Assembly (NCBI GenBank): GCA_904502005.1 | Contig: CAJGDC010000036.1 | Coordinates: 1 to 20,485 of the forward strand | Direction of reading: 5' to 3' | DNA: 20,485 nt | Source: an uncultured Alistipes sp. | Lineage (GTDB): Bacteria; Bacteroidota; Bacteroidia; Bacteroidales; Rikenellaceae | Part shown: piece after piece, positions 14,485 through 20,485 of the stretch | Position numbering within the stretch: position 1 is the first letter of the stretch | Layout: the number at the start of each line of letters is the position of its first letter | Position numbers and translations under genes: made by a program | The notes under the pieces: generated by a model | What the model was told of the DNA's origin: nothing | Seen by the model: only the letters and a program-made list of their open reading frames with translations | The model's database searches: none

Positions 14485-14585
14485 AACGAGAGGGATTTCC
14501 AGGCCTGCGCAGCGCGAAAAAGCGGAGTTTACTAAAGCGTAAATGAGCATTTTGAGCGCAAGCGTAACGCGAAAATCACCTCGTT
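14485..14585. repeat. GC-rich palindromic intergenic element
   Basis: A second palindromic element of about 100 bases. The outer stem pairs AACGAG (14485-14490) with CTCGTT (14580-14585), continued by GATTT against AAATC. Inside are imperfect GCGC-rich arms and GTTTAC/GTAAAT around TAAAGC. It contains AAATGAGCATTTT, resembling AAATGCGCCATTTT of the copy at 5794-5910, so a distant relation is possible. It lies just downstream of the TPR gene (stop at 14598) and is not coding. Confidence 0.6.
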
Positions 14586-14597
14586 AGGCAAGCTTGA

Positions 14598-15575
14598 CTA
14601 CTTAAGGCTCTCAAGCGCACCCTTAGCAGCCTCAACACTAGCACCAGCTACAACCTTCTGAAGGTAAGAAACAGCCTTATCCTTAAGGGCTACATCCTTG
14701 TTACCGCCAGCGTTGTACTTAGCGTTATAAGCAGCACCGATGATGAAGTAAACGTCGCTCTTCTCCTCCTCTACAGTCTGAGCAGCAGCAGCGTTCTCAC
14801 CAAGCTCGATAACCTTGTCATACTCCTTCTTGTTGTTGTAAGCCTGAAGACGAATCTTCTCAGCAAGTGCAGAAGTAGGGTCAGTAGCGAGCATTGAGTC
14901 AGCCATAGCGATGATACCATCCTGGTCACCAGCCTGCTGAAGGCGAGCCACCTCGTTGTTTGTATACATAGCCATCTTGTTCTTAGCGTCAGCGATTGCC
15001 TCAGCATACTTTGTTGCGTTCATGCCGCAGATGTTGTTACAAACATCCATACCCTTATTGTACTCACCAAGCTTGAAGTAGCTCTCAGCAAGGAAGAGCG
15101 CCATCTCAGTGTTACGCTTATTAGCAGCATAACCCTTCTCAAATACAGCTACAGCAGCAGCGTAGTCGCCGGCATTGAAAGCCTCACCACCCTGAGCCTG
15201 GTAAACCTTAGCAAGAATCTGATTTGACTTAACCTTTGCAGTGCTATCACCCCAAAGCTCAGCCTTCTCAGCAGCTGTAGAGAGGAACTTAATAGCCTCA
15301 TCGTACTTCTTTGCACCAGCAGCGCGAAGACCAAGGCGCTGGTAGCAAGTAGGGATATACTTCTTTGAAGTTGCTACGCAATTAAGAACATTGCTATCCT
15401 CAGAGTCCATACCACCCTTAACTACAGCCTCAAAATTCTCAAGAGCCTTAGCCCAATCCTTAGCCTGAAGTGCAGCAGCAGCCTCATTGTACTTAGCAGT
15501 AATCTCACTTGCGCTCTGTGCTGATACCATTGCAAAAGAGAGCAATGCCATAGCCATCAAAACAATCTTTTTCAT
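14598..15575 (-). CDS. Periplasmic tetratricopeptide repeat protein
   Basis: An exported 325-residue protein: signal peptide MKKIVLMAMALLSFAMVSAQ (1-20), then an alanine-rich helical protein with degenerate TPR units (for example AAALQAKDWAKALENFEAVV near 35-53, AGAKKYDEAIKFLSTAAEKA near 86-104, GGEAFNAGDYAAAVAVFEKG near 130-148, AESYFKLGEYNKGMDVC near 163-179). TPR proteins act as protein-binding scaffolds; the partner is unknown. It has its own promoter, located at the 3' end of tadA. Codon choice is restricted (GCA/GCT-type alanines, CTT, AAG), hinting at good expression. I cannot give a more specific function. Confidence 0.85.
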   Translation of the reverse strand: MKKIVLMAMALLSFAMVSAQSASEITAKYNEAAAALQAKDWAKALENFEAVVKGGMDSEDSNVLNCVATSKKYIPTCYQRLGLRAAGAKKYDEAIKFLSTAAEKAELWGDSTAKVKSNQILAKVYQAQGGEAFNAGDYAAAVAVFEKGYAANKRNTEMALFLAESYFKLGEYNKGMDVCNNICGMNATKYAEAIADAKNKMAMYTNNEVARLQQAGDQDGIIAMADSMLATDPTSALAEKIRLQAYNNKKEYDKVIELGENAAAAQTVEEEKSDVYFIIGAAYNAKYNAGGNKDVALKDKAVSYLQKVVAGASVEAAKGALESLK

Positions 15576-15627
15576 AATAACAGTTAGAAATTTATTAAGT
15601 TTTTAGTAATTTTTAATCAACAAGCGA

Positions 15628-15659
15628 CAAAGATAGTGGTTTTACCTCAACTTTGCAAA
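15628..15659 (-). promoter_or_regulatory. Promoter of the TPR gene
   Basis: Minus-strand TATCTTTG (-7) at 15628-15635 and TTTG (-33) at 15656-15659, 20 bases apart. The -33 box lies within the last codons of tadA, so transcription of the TPR gene does not need the tadA promoter. Confidence 0.75.
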
Positions 15660-16088
15660 AAAATCTGTCATAAGTTTCTCACACTCTGCAGCAAGCACAC
15701 CAGCAGTCACCTCTGTGCGGGGGTGTAAAAGCTTACTACCAAAAGTAGAATACCCACGTTTTGCATCCGAAGCGCCATAGACCACCCTGCTAATCTGACT
15801 CCACGCCAGAGCACCGGCACACATCGGACACGGCTCAACTGTCACATATAGAGTGCAGTTTTGCAGATACTTACCACCCAAAGCTGACGCGGCGGCAGTG
15901 AGTGCCTGCATCTCGGCATGGGCAGTGACATCGGTAAGAGTCTCAACCAAATTATGTCCTCGACCTATCACCCTACCACCAGCGACAATCACCGCTCCGA
16001 TAGGCACCTCGTCACTATCGAACGCCTTTTGAGCCTCAATTATTGCCAAACGCATATATTTTTCGTCTGTTTGGAGTAAACTATCCAT
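15642..16088 (-). CDS. tadA: tRNA-specific adenosine deaminase
   Basis: Deaminates adenosine 34 of tRNA-Arg(ACG) to inosine, needed to read CGN codons. The cytidine/deoxycytidylate deaminase zinc site is complete: H57-A-E59 with the proton-shuttling Glu, and P86-C87-P-M-C90. Residues DEVPIGAVIVAGGRVIGRGHN (26-46) match TadA. The 148-residue length is normal. It is divergent from aspS, and the two promoters overlap. The similar guanine deaminase family is a less likely alternative because of the VPIGAV start and PCPMCAGAL motif. Confidence 0.93.
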   Translation of the reverse strand: MDSLLQTDEKYMRLAIIEAQKAFDSDEVPIGAVIVAGGRVIGRGHNLVETLTDVTAHAEMQALTAAASALGGKYLQNCTLYVTVEPCPMCAGALAWSQISRVVYGASDAKRGYSTFGSKLLHPRTEVTAGVLAAECEKLMTDFFAKLR

Positions 16089-16104
16089 ATTTTTACTATC
16101 TTTG
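16070..16104 (+). promoter_or_regulatory. Promoter of aspS
   Basis: Plus-strand TATCTTTG (-7) at 16097-16104; the nearest TTTG is at 16070-16073, inside the start of tadA, with a 23-base spacer that is longer than usual. Predicted start near 16111, giving a leader of about 50 bases. Confidence 0.6.
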
Positions 16105-16119
16105 TGGGTTAAAACACTG

Positions 16120-16151
16120 CAAAGTTAATAAAGATAACAAAAAAATACAAA
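16120..16151 (-). promoter_or_regulatory. Promoter of tadA
   Basis: Minus-strand TAACTTTG (-7) at 16120-16127 and TTTG (-33) at 16148-16151, spaced by exactly 20 bases. Predicted start near 16113. The -33 box is 10 bases before the aspS start codon. Confidence 0.75.
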
Positions 16152-16160
16152 ACAAACATT

Positions 16161-17915
16161 ATGTATAGAAGTCACACTTGCGGCGAACTTAGAGTCGCAA
16201 ATATCAATCAGACAGTTACGCTTGCCGGCTGGGTGCAGAAGGTGCGTAACCTCGGAGCTATGGCATTTATCGACCTGCGTGACCGTTACGGCATCACTCA
16301 GATTGTTGTTGAGGAGGGCTCCAATGAGCAGACCAAAGAGGCTGCAGCTCGCCTTGGTCGTGAGTTTGTAATTCAGGTTACTGGTCGCGTCATTGAGCGT
16401 AGTAGCAAGAACCCTAAGATGGCTACTGGTGACATTGAGGTTGTTGCTGAGAGCATCAAAATCCTCACAGAGGCTGTAACCCCTCCATTTACTATTGAGG
16501 AGAACTCTGATGGTGGTGATGACCTTAGAATGAAGTATCGCTACCTTGACCTTCGTCGTCCACCTCTTCAGCGTAACATGATTCTGCGCCACAAGATGGC
16601 TCAGGAGATTCGTCGCTTCCTTGACAGCGAGGGATTCCTTGAGATTGAGACTCCATACCTCATTAAGTCTACCCCAGAGGGTGCTCGTGACTTTATCGTT
16701 CCAAGCCGTATGAACCCTAACGAGTTCTACGCACTTCCACAGTCACCTCAGACACTTAAGCAGCTTCTTATGGTTGCAGGTTACGACCGCTATTTCCAGA
16801 TTGTTCGTTGTTTCCGTGATGAGGACCTTCGTGCTGACCGTCAGCCAGAGTTTACACAGATTGACTGCGAGATGGCATTTGTAGAGCAGGAGGATGTACT
16901 CTCAATCTTTGAGCGTTGGGCAAAACATATGTTCAAGAGCGTGCTTGGCATTGAGTTTAACGAGCCACTGCGTCGTATGCCTTGGATTGAGGCGATGGAG
17001 AAGTATGGCTCTGACAAGCCAGACCTCCGCTTCGGCATGGAGTTCAATGATATTACAGACCTTGCACACGGTCACAACTTCTCAGTCTTTGATGACCAGG
17101 AGTATGTTGTAGGTTTTGCTGCTACAGGTTGTGCAACTTATACCCGTAAGCAGATTGACGCCCTGACAGAGTTTGTAAAGCGTCCACAGGTAGGCGCTAA
17201 GGGTCTTGTGTGGATTCGCCTTGAGAATGGTGGCGGCATTAAATCATCTGTAGATAAGTTCTTTGACGAGGCATCACTTCGCGCTATTGCAGAGCGCCTT
17301 GGTGCAAAGGATGGCGACCTGTGTCTTATCATGTGCGGCAAGAAGTTCAAGGTGCTCACTCAGCTCTGCACACTGCGTCTTGAGGTTGGTCAGCAGCTCG
17401 GCCTGCGTGATCCATTTAAGTTCGCTCCACTCTGGGTTGTTGACTTCCCTATGTTTGAGTGGGACGAGGAGACAGAGCGCTTCTACGCTATGCACCACCC
17501 ATTCACATCTCCAAAGCCAGAGGATGTAGAGTATCTTGAGTCTGATCCAGGTCGCGTAAGAGCAAACGCATATGACTTTGTCTGCAACGGCACTGAGCTT
17601 GGTGGTGGTAGTATCCGTATCCACGACGCACATCTTCAGCAGACCATCTTCAAGTGCTTGGGCTTCACACCTGAGCAGGCTGAGGCTCAGTTTGGCTTCC
17701 TTATCAACGCATTTAAGTATGGTGCACCACCACACGGAGGTCTTGCATTCGGCTTTGACCGTCTCTGCTCACTCTTCGGAGGCTCAGAGTCTATCCGTGA
17801 CTACATTGCATTCCCTAAGAACAACGCCGGTCGCGATGTTATGCTCGATGGTCCATCTCCTGTAGCACAGGAGCAGCTTGACGAGCTCTTCCTCGCCCTT
17901 GTAAAGCCTGAGTAG
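16161..17915 (+). CDS. aspS: Aspartate--tRNA ligase
   Basis: Class II synthetase attaching aspartate to tRNA-Asp. The 584 residues hold the N-terminal anticodon-binding OB domain (about 1-105, starting MYRSHTCGEL with VTLAGWVQKVRNLG), the catalytic core with QSPQ (194-197), motif 2 (FRDEDLRADRQPEFTQID, about 218-235), the bacterial GAD insertion in the middle and motif 3 (GGLAFGFDRL near the C-terminus). Leu in VRNLGAMAF, where non-discriminating enzymes tend to have His, suggests a discriminating AspRS acting only on tRNA-Asp; this is inferred. The gene uses CGT, CTT, GGT and similar codons heavily, consistent with strong expression. It is divergent from tadA and ends at a strong hairpin. 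Confidence 0.98.
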   Translation: MYRSHTCGELRVANINQTVTLAGWVQKVRNLGAMAFIDLRDRYGITQIVVEEGSNEQTKEAAARLGREFVIQVTGRVIERSSKNPKMATGDIEVVAESIKILTEAVTPPFTIEENSDGGDDLRMKYRYLDLRRPPLQRNMILRHKMAQEIRRFLDSEGFLEIETPYLIKSTPEGARDFIVPSRMNPNEFYALPQSPQTLKQLLMVAGYDRYFQIVRCFRDEDLRADRQPEFTQIDCEMAFVEQEDVLSIFERWAKHMFKSVLGIEFNEPLRRMPWIEAMEKYGSDKPDLRFGMEFNDITDLAHGHNFSVFDDQEYVVGFAATGCATYTRKQIDALTEFVKRPQVGAKGLVWIRLENGGGIKSSVDKFFDEASLRAIAERLGAKDGDLCLIMCGKKFKVLTQLCTLRLEVGQQLGLRDPFKFAPLWVVDFPMFEWDEETERFYAMHHPFTSPKPEDVEYLESDPGRVRANAYDFVCNGTELGGGSIRIHDAHLQQTIFKCLGFTPEQAEAQFGFLINAFKYGAPPHGGLAFGFDRLCSLFGGSESIRDYIAFPKNNAGRDVMLDGPSPVAQEQLDELFLALVKPE

Positions 17916-17940
17916 AGTATCGGGATGAGCAATATAAAGC

Positions 17941-17972
17941 AGAAAAGAGTTGGCCGACGCCAACTCTTTTCT
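17941..17972. terminator. Shared terminator of aspS and the DUF2752 gene
   Basis: A perfect 14-bp stem pairs AGAAAAGAGTTGGC (17941-17954) with GCCAACTCTTTTCT (17959-17972) around CGAC. It serves aspS on the plus strand and the convergent DUF2752 gene on the minus strand, whose stop codon (17971-17973) overlaps the stem base. Confidence 0.85.
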
Positions 17973-18270
17973 ATTTTCTGAGCAACTGCACCGTGCAGTA
18001 GAGCTCTCTACCCCAAAGCCATAACAAGAGTGGAAATACCACAACAATCAAGTGGTTATACCCCCACGCAGCTTCAAAGTCAAGGTAGAGCACAGAGAAC
18101 AGTGCCCTTGTAATACCACACCCCCAACACTCTACGCCAAAGATATTCTTTACAACACAGAGGCTATTACCATTATAGATTCCCTCTGTCGGAACAAGAT
18201 ATAGTAGAGCGGGCAGTAGTAGCAAAAGTATCAGCTTACATATTGCTCTTAATCGGGTTGCCCTCAGCAT
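17971..18270 (-). CDS. DUF2752 membrane protein
   Basis: A 99-residue membrane protein of the DUF2752 family, function unknown. The hallmark is C48-W-G-C51-G-I-T-R-A in a conserved loop, preceded by C38. Hydrophobic segments at about 12-27 (ICKLILLLLLPALLYLV) and 73-86 (LIVVVFPLLLWLW) suggest two or three membrane spans. The only usable start is at 18270, giving a 35-base overlap with the upstream TM2 gene, so the two are translated from one mRNA. DUF2752 and TM2 proteins are often neighbours in Bacteroidota. Confidence 0.85.
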   Translation of the reverse strand: MLRATRLRAICKLILLLLLPALLYLVPTEGIYNGNSLCVVKNIFGVECWGCGITRALFSVLYLDFEAAWGYNHLIVVVFPLLLWLWGRELYCTVQLLRK

Positions 18271-18544
18271 CGGTAAAGTTGCCTGTAAGAATCATAATAA
18301 AATCTATTATTGCCCAGACTCCGCAACCACCACCAGTGAGTAGCTGCACAATACCCGAGCCTGTCTTACCTACATAGAAGCGATGAATACCCAAGGCACC
18401 AAGAAAGAAGCAAAGGAGCACCGTCGCAAGCCATCTGTTATCTACATTAAGACTCTGTGGCTGATTACGCAGAGCGACACCACACTTTACACATACAACA
18501 GCATTCTCATCAACCTGAGCGCCACAATTAGGACAAAACTTCAT
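18236..18544 (-). CDS. Zinc-ribbon TM2 domain protein
   Basis: A 102-residue protein with an N-terminal zinc ribbon, C4-x2-C7 and C18-x2-C21 (KFCPNCGAQ and VCVKCG), then a TM2 domain: two membrane helices (about 38-55 and 67-87) joined by a turn containing GIHRFYVGKTGSG, the family signature, and ending with a DF(I)MILTG-like helix. Function is unknown. It is the first gene of a two-gene unit with DUF2752 and has a -7 box at 18574-18581. Confidence 0.9.
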   Translation of the reverse strand: MKFCPNCGAQVDENAVVCVKCGVALRNQPQSLNVDNRWLATVLLCFFLGALGIHRFYVGKTGSGIVQLLTGGGCGVWAIIDFIMILTGNFTDAEGNPIKSNM

Positions 18545-18573
18545 AAACTTAAATTTTAAGGTTTAACTCTCTA

Positions 18574-18581
18574 CAAATATA
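18574..18581 (-). promoter_or_regulatory. Likely -7 box of the TM2-DUF2752 unit
   Basis: TATATTTG on the minus strand, 29 bases before the TM2 start codon; no clear TTTG -33 box at the usual spacing. The rest of 18545-18706 is AT-rich with the opposite-strand promoter of the transporter gene. Confidence 0.5.
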
Positions 18582-18677
18582 GTACTTTTTTGTATAAATA
18601 TCTACACTATTATAGATTTAATTGAGCAAAAAATATATCAACATCTGGCCAAAATTTTTAGTTCTCACTCTTTTTAC

Positions 18678-18685
18678 TACCTTTG
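18678..18685 (+). promoter_or_regulatory. -7 box of the transporter gene
   Basis: TACCTTTG on the plus strand. Its position sets the transporter start: an in-frame ATG at 18683 would overlap this box, so translation most likely begins at 18707. The -33 region is T-rich but lacks a clear TTTG. Confidence 0.6.
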
Positions 18686-18706
18686 CAGAATAAACTACAG
18701 AGAGAT

Positions 18707-19306
18707 ATGAAGAACTTTACACTGATGTCTATATTTGCTGGACTACTTATCGGAGTTGGCGGACTTGTCTACCTCAGAGTTGGCGGCGTTGCGGGAGCAG
18801 TGCTCTTTGCCTTTGGTCTGCTATCTGTTGTAATGTGTGGGGCGCAGCTCTTTACGGGCAAGTCGGGATTTTTGCCATACAGAGATTTTCCGAAACTGTT
18901 AGCAATGATTGCCCTCAATGCCGTAGGTTGCGCTGTGGCGGCATTTATAGCGTCGTACTGCTCTTCAGAGGCTCTTGTTGCAAATCTTCAGGCTATTATT
19001 GACGCGCGCCTTACCGCCTCGTGGCACAAGATTCTTGTAACATCTATCGGCACAGGTATGATTATGACTCTGGCCGTATACGGTGCACGACAGAAGCACT
19101 ACCTACCGCTGCTGTTTGGTGTTCCGGTATTTATACTCTGTGGTCTTCCACACTGTGTGGCAGATGCATTCTACTATGTGGCAGCACTATTTTATGACTG
19201 TTTTGAGTTGAAGCTTCTTGCCCCGTGGTTGTGGGCAATAGCTGGTAACTATATCGGTTGCAACCTACCACGACTCTTTATGGGTGAGGCGTTTGACAAG
19301 GCGTAG
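18707..19306 (+). CDS. Divergent short formate/nitrite transporter family protein
   Basis: A 199-residue inner-membrane protein with about six hydrophobic segments, related to the formate/nitrite transporter (FNT) family of pentameric anion channels. VMCGAQLFTG (42-51) matches the first FNT signature except that Gln47 replaces the usual acidic or Ser residue. GLPHCVADAFYY (146-157) fits the central His region (H149, like His in GFEHSIANMF), with Asp for Asn, and AGNYIGCN (179-186) fits the last helix. FNT proteins are usually about 260-285 residues, so this is short, with trimmed termini and loops. Start chosen at 18707 because the upstream ATG at 18683 overlaps the promoter. The transported anion is unknown. 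Confidence 0.8.
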   Translation: MKNFTLMSIFAGLLIGVGGLVYLRVGGVAGAVLFAFGLLSVVMCGAQLFTGKSGFLPYRDFPKLLAMIALNAVGCAVAAFIASYCSSEALVANLQAIIDARLTASWHKILVTSIGTGMIMTLAVYGARQKHYLPLLFGVPVFILCGLPHCVADAFYYVAALFYDCFELKLLAPWLWAIAGNYIGCNLPRLFMGEAFDKA

Positions 19307-19310
19307 CAGT

Positions 19311-19820
19311 TTACCACGCCGTTCTCTTATCGCGATCCCAGTTCCCAATCTCCATATCGCGGATATCGCTACCGTCTATAGTAAAGCGGATGGCTGTGCG
19401 GACATTATGAAAACCGTAGCAGCCCGCAGCACCTGGGTTTATATGGAGCAGGTCGTAGACATTATCATAGATAACCTTTAGAATATGCGAGTGACCAGAG
19501 ATAAATATCTTTGGGCGCGCAGTCTGTATCTTCTGCAGAGCCTTAGGGTGATAGTGGCGCGGATAACCACCTATATGGGTCATAAGGACAGTAACCTCCT
19601 CGCACTTAAAGTATGCAAACTCCTGGTGATGGTAGCGCACAGAGGTGTTGTCTATATTGCCATAGACAGCCTTCAGCGGCTTAAAGGCGGCAATAGCCTC
19701 AGCGGTCTCGACATTTCCAATATCGCCCGCGTGCCAAATCTCATCTACATCCTTGAGGAAATACTTCAGACAGTCGTCAAAAGTTCCGTGCGTGTCAGAG
19801 ATAATACCGATACGCTTCAT
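19311..19820 (-). CDS. YfcE/MJ0936-type metallophosphoesterase
   Basis: A 169-residue calcineurin-like phosphoesterase of the small YfcE/MJ0936 group. Metal ligands are in order: D9-x-H11 (ISDTHG), D33 (HAGDIG), N55 (VYGNID), H82 (MTHIGG) and H110-x-H112 (ISGHSHI). Such proteins hydrolyse phosphodiesters such as bis(p-nitrophenyl) phosphate; the cellular substrate is not known. It converges on the transporter gene with 4 bases between stop codons and no visible terminator. It starts 4 bases after the hydrolase gene, which is likely co-transcribed. Confidence 0.93.
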   Translation of the reverse strand: MKRIGIISDTHGTFDDCLKYFLKDVDEIWHAGDIGNVETAEAIAAFKPLKAVYGNIDNTSVRYHHQEFAYFKCEEVTVLMTHIGGYPRHYHPKALQKIQTARPKIFISGHSHILKVIYDNVYDLLHINPGAAGCYGFHNVRTAIRFTIDGSDIRDMEIGNWDRDKRTAW

Positions 19821-19824
19821 AGTA

Positions 19825-20485
19825 CTACTTGCTGTAGTTAGAGCCTAAATACTCCTTAACGCTAAAACGGGTCTTTGTCTTAGGGTGCTTTGCGTCAACA
19901 ACGCTCTGTACAATCTGCAACTTCTCACCCTTAACAACAACTCGGTTTATAAAGGCCTTAATCTCCTCAACATTGACATACATCGGATCACCAGCCATTG
20001 CGTGGTTGCGATACTGAGCAGAGTAGAACCAATATGGTGTATCCATCTTCTCAAACTGTCCAACAAGGAACTCCGAGCCATAGAAACCTACACCAAAGGC
20101 CGATGCCTTCTTGTATGGCACATTGCTATCGGCATTACCGTGGAAGAGCATTACAGGGCAAGGGCTCTTCTGCCACTTAGGCTTGCCAGAGACAGAGAAG
20201 ATTGCGCCAGCAAAGCTTACAACGCCTGCATAGTTAAACTCTCCGAGCTCCTGTGCCGCCTTATCACCATTGCAGATCATATTCTCTGCCTGAAGCGCTG
20301 TAATAGCACCCGCGCTTGAGCCACAAGCGACAATCTGCTTGGTGTTAATATTCCACTGCGCGGCATTCTTAAGAACAAAGGCTGTAGCCGAGAGCATATC
20401 CTGAGCAGCGTACTCTACTGCGTTCTTCATAGTAACAACTGCGCCTTTAAGGCCCTCAGTATTGATACCCTTAGCAAGGTGCTTA
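19825..20485 (-). CDS. Alpha/beta hydrolase, 5' end outside the window
   Basis: C-terminal 219 residues of an alpha/beta-hydrolase-fold esterase; the reading frame stays open to base 20485, so the true start lies beyond the window, and the ATG at 20430 is internal. The triad is visible: nucleophile in CGSSAGAIT (Ser of GxSxG), Asp in FHGNADSNVPY and His in YRNHAMAG. The helical segment after the GSSAG and the late Asp fit carboxylesterase/lipase-like enzymes such as those acting on acetylated glycans, but no substrate can be assigned. The frame reads KHLAKGINTEGLKGAVVT upstream of the internal Met. It is followed 4 bases later by the phosphoesterase gene. Confidence 0.88.
   Translation of the reverse strand, partial: KHLAKGINTEGLKGAVVTMKNAVEYAAQDMLSATAFVLKNAAQWNINTKQIVACGSSAGAITALQAENMICNGDKAAQELGEFNYAGVVSFAGAIFSVSGKPKWQKSPCPVMLFHGNADSNVPYKKASAFGVGFYGSEFLVGQFEKMDTPYWFYSAQYRNHAMAGDPMYVNVEEIKAFINRVVVKGEKLQIVQSVVDAKHPKTKTRFSVKEYLGSNYSK

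Noticed and set aside
16125..16592. 155-codon minus-strand frame across the start of aspS
   Set aside because: It is a shadow of the aspS coding strand with low-complexity composition and would overlap the promoter region.

Overview
The window looks like a chromosomal segment of an anaerobic gut-type Bacteroidales bacterium. Evidence seen in the sequence: promoters of the Bacteroidota form (a TAnnTTTG -7 box, often about 19-20 nt from a TTTG-like -33 box), few Shine-Dalgarno sequences, the serC-serA-DUF1015 cluster, reverse rubrerythrin, a DUF5106 lipoprotein and a DUF3109 gene. An Alistipes/Rikenellaceae-like source is a guess; family-level placement cannot be proved from this sequence alone. 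No rRNA, tRNA, CRISPR array, phage gene or transposase gene was seen, so the coding content is mainly core metabolism with a few accessory genes.

Layout. Positions 4-851 (minus): rplM-rpsI ribosomal protein operon. Positions 1102-5697 (minus): a tightly packed operon yicC-gmk-nadD-ddl-DUF3109-M23/LysM peptidase (nucleotide, NAD and cell wall functions), ending in a hairpin near 1046-1076. Positions 5914-9224 (minus): serine biosynthesis operon serC-serA-DUF1015. Positions 9287-10933 (minus): a lone secreted sulfatase with a serine-type active-site motif, divergent from a PagL-like outer-membrane lipid A deacylase homologue (11144-12391, plus). Positions 12844-13395 (minus): reverse rubrerythrin. 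Positions 13510-15575 (minus): a TPR periplasmic protein followed by a thioredoxin-like DUF5106 lipoprotein. Positions 15642-17915: tadA and aspS, divergently transcribed from overlapping, facing promoters. Positions 17971-18544 (minus): TM2/zinc-ribbon protein and DUF2752 membrane protein. Positions 18707-19306 (plus): a short divergent formate/nitrite transporter homologue. Positions 19311-20485 (minus): YfcE-type phosphoesterase and an alpha/beta hydrolase cut by the window edge.

The most unusual content is non-coding. A palindromic repeat family has one solo copy at 5794-5910 and a three-unit tandem array (period 124-125 bp) at 12473-12846. All copies keep the apex (GGATAGTACTAA...GTACAGCC) and part of the flanks (ACGCTCGGC, and GTTAGCGGCAGTAAAT where the right arm is present), while the stem below the apex differs completely between loci yet remains self-complementary. 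The terminator of the PagL-like gene looks like a degenerate additional unit of the same array. A second, different palindromic element lies at 14485-14585. These are the best candidates here for something not yet described, either structured RNA or a non-autonomous mobile palindrome.
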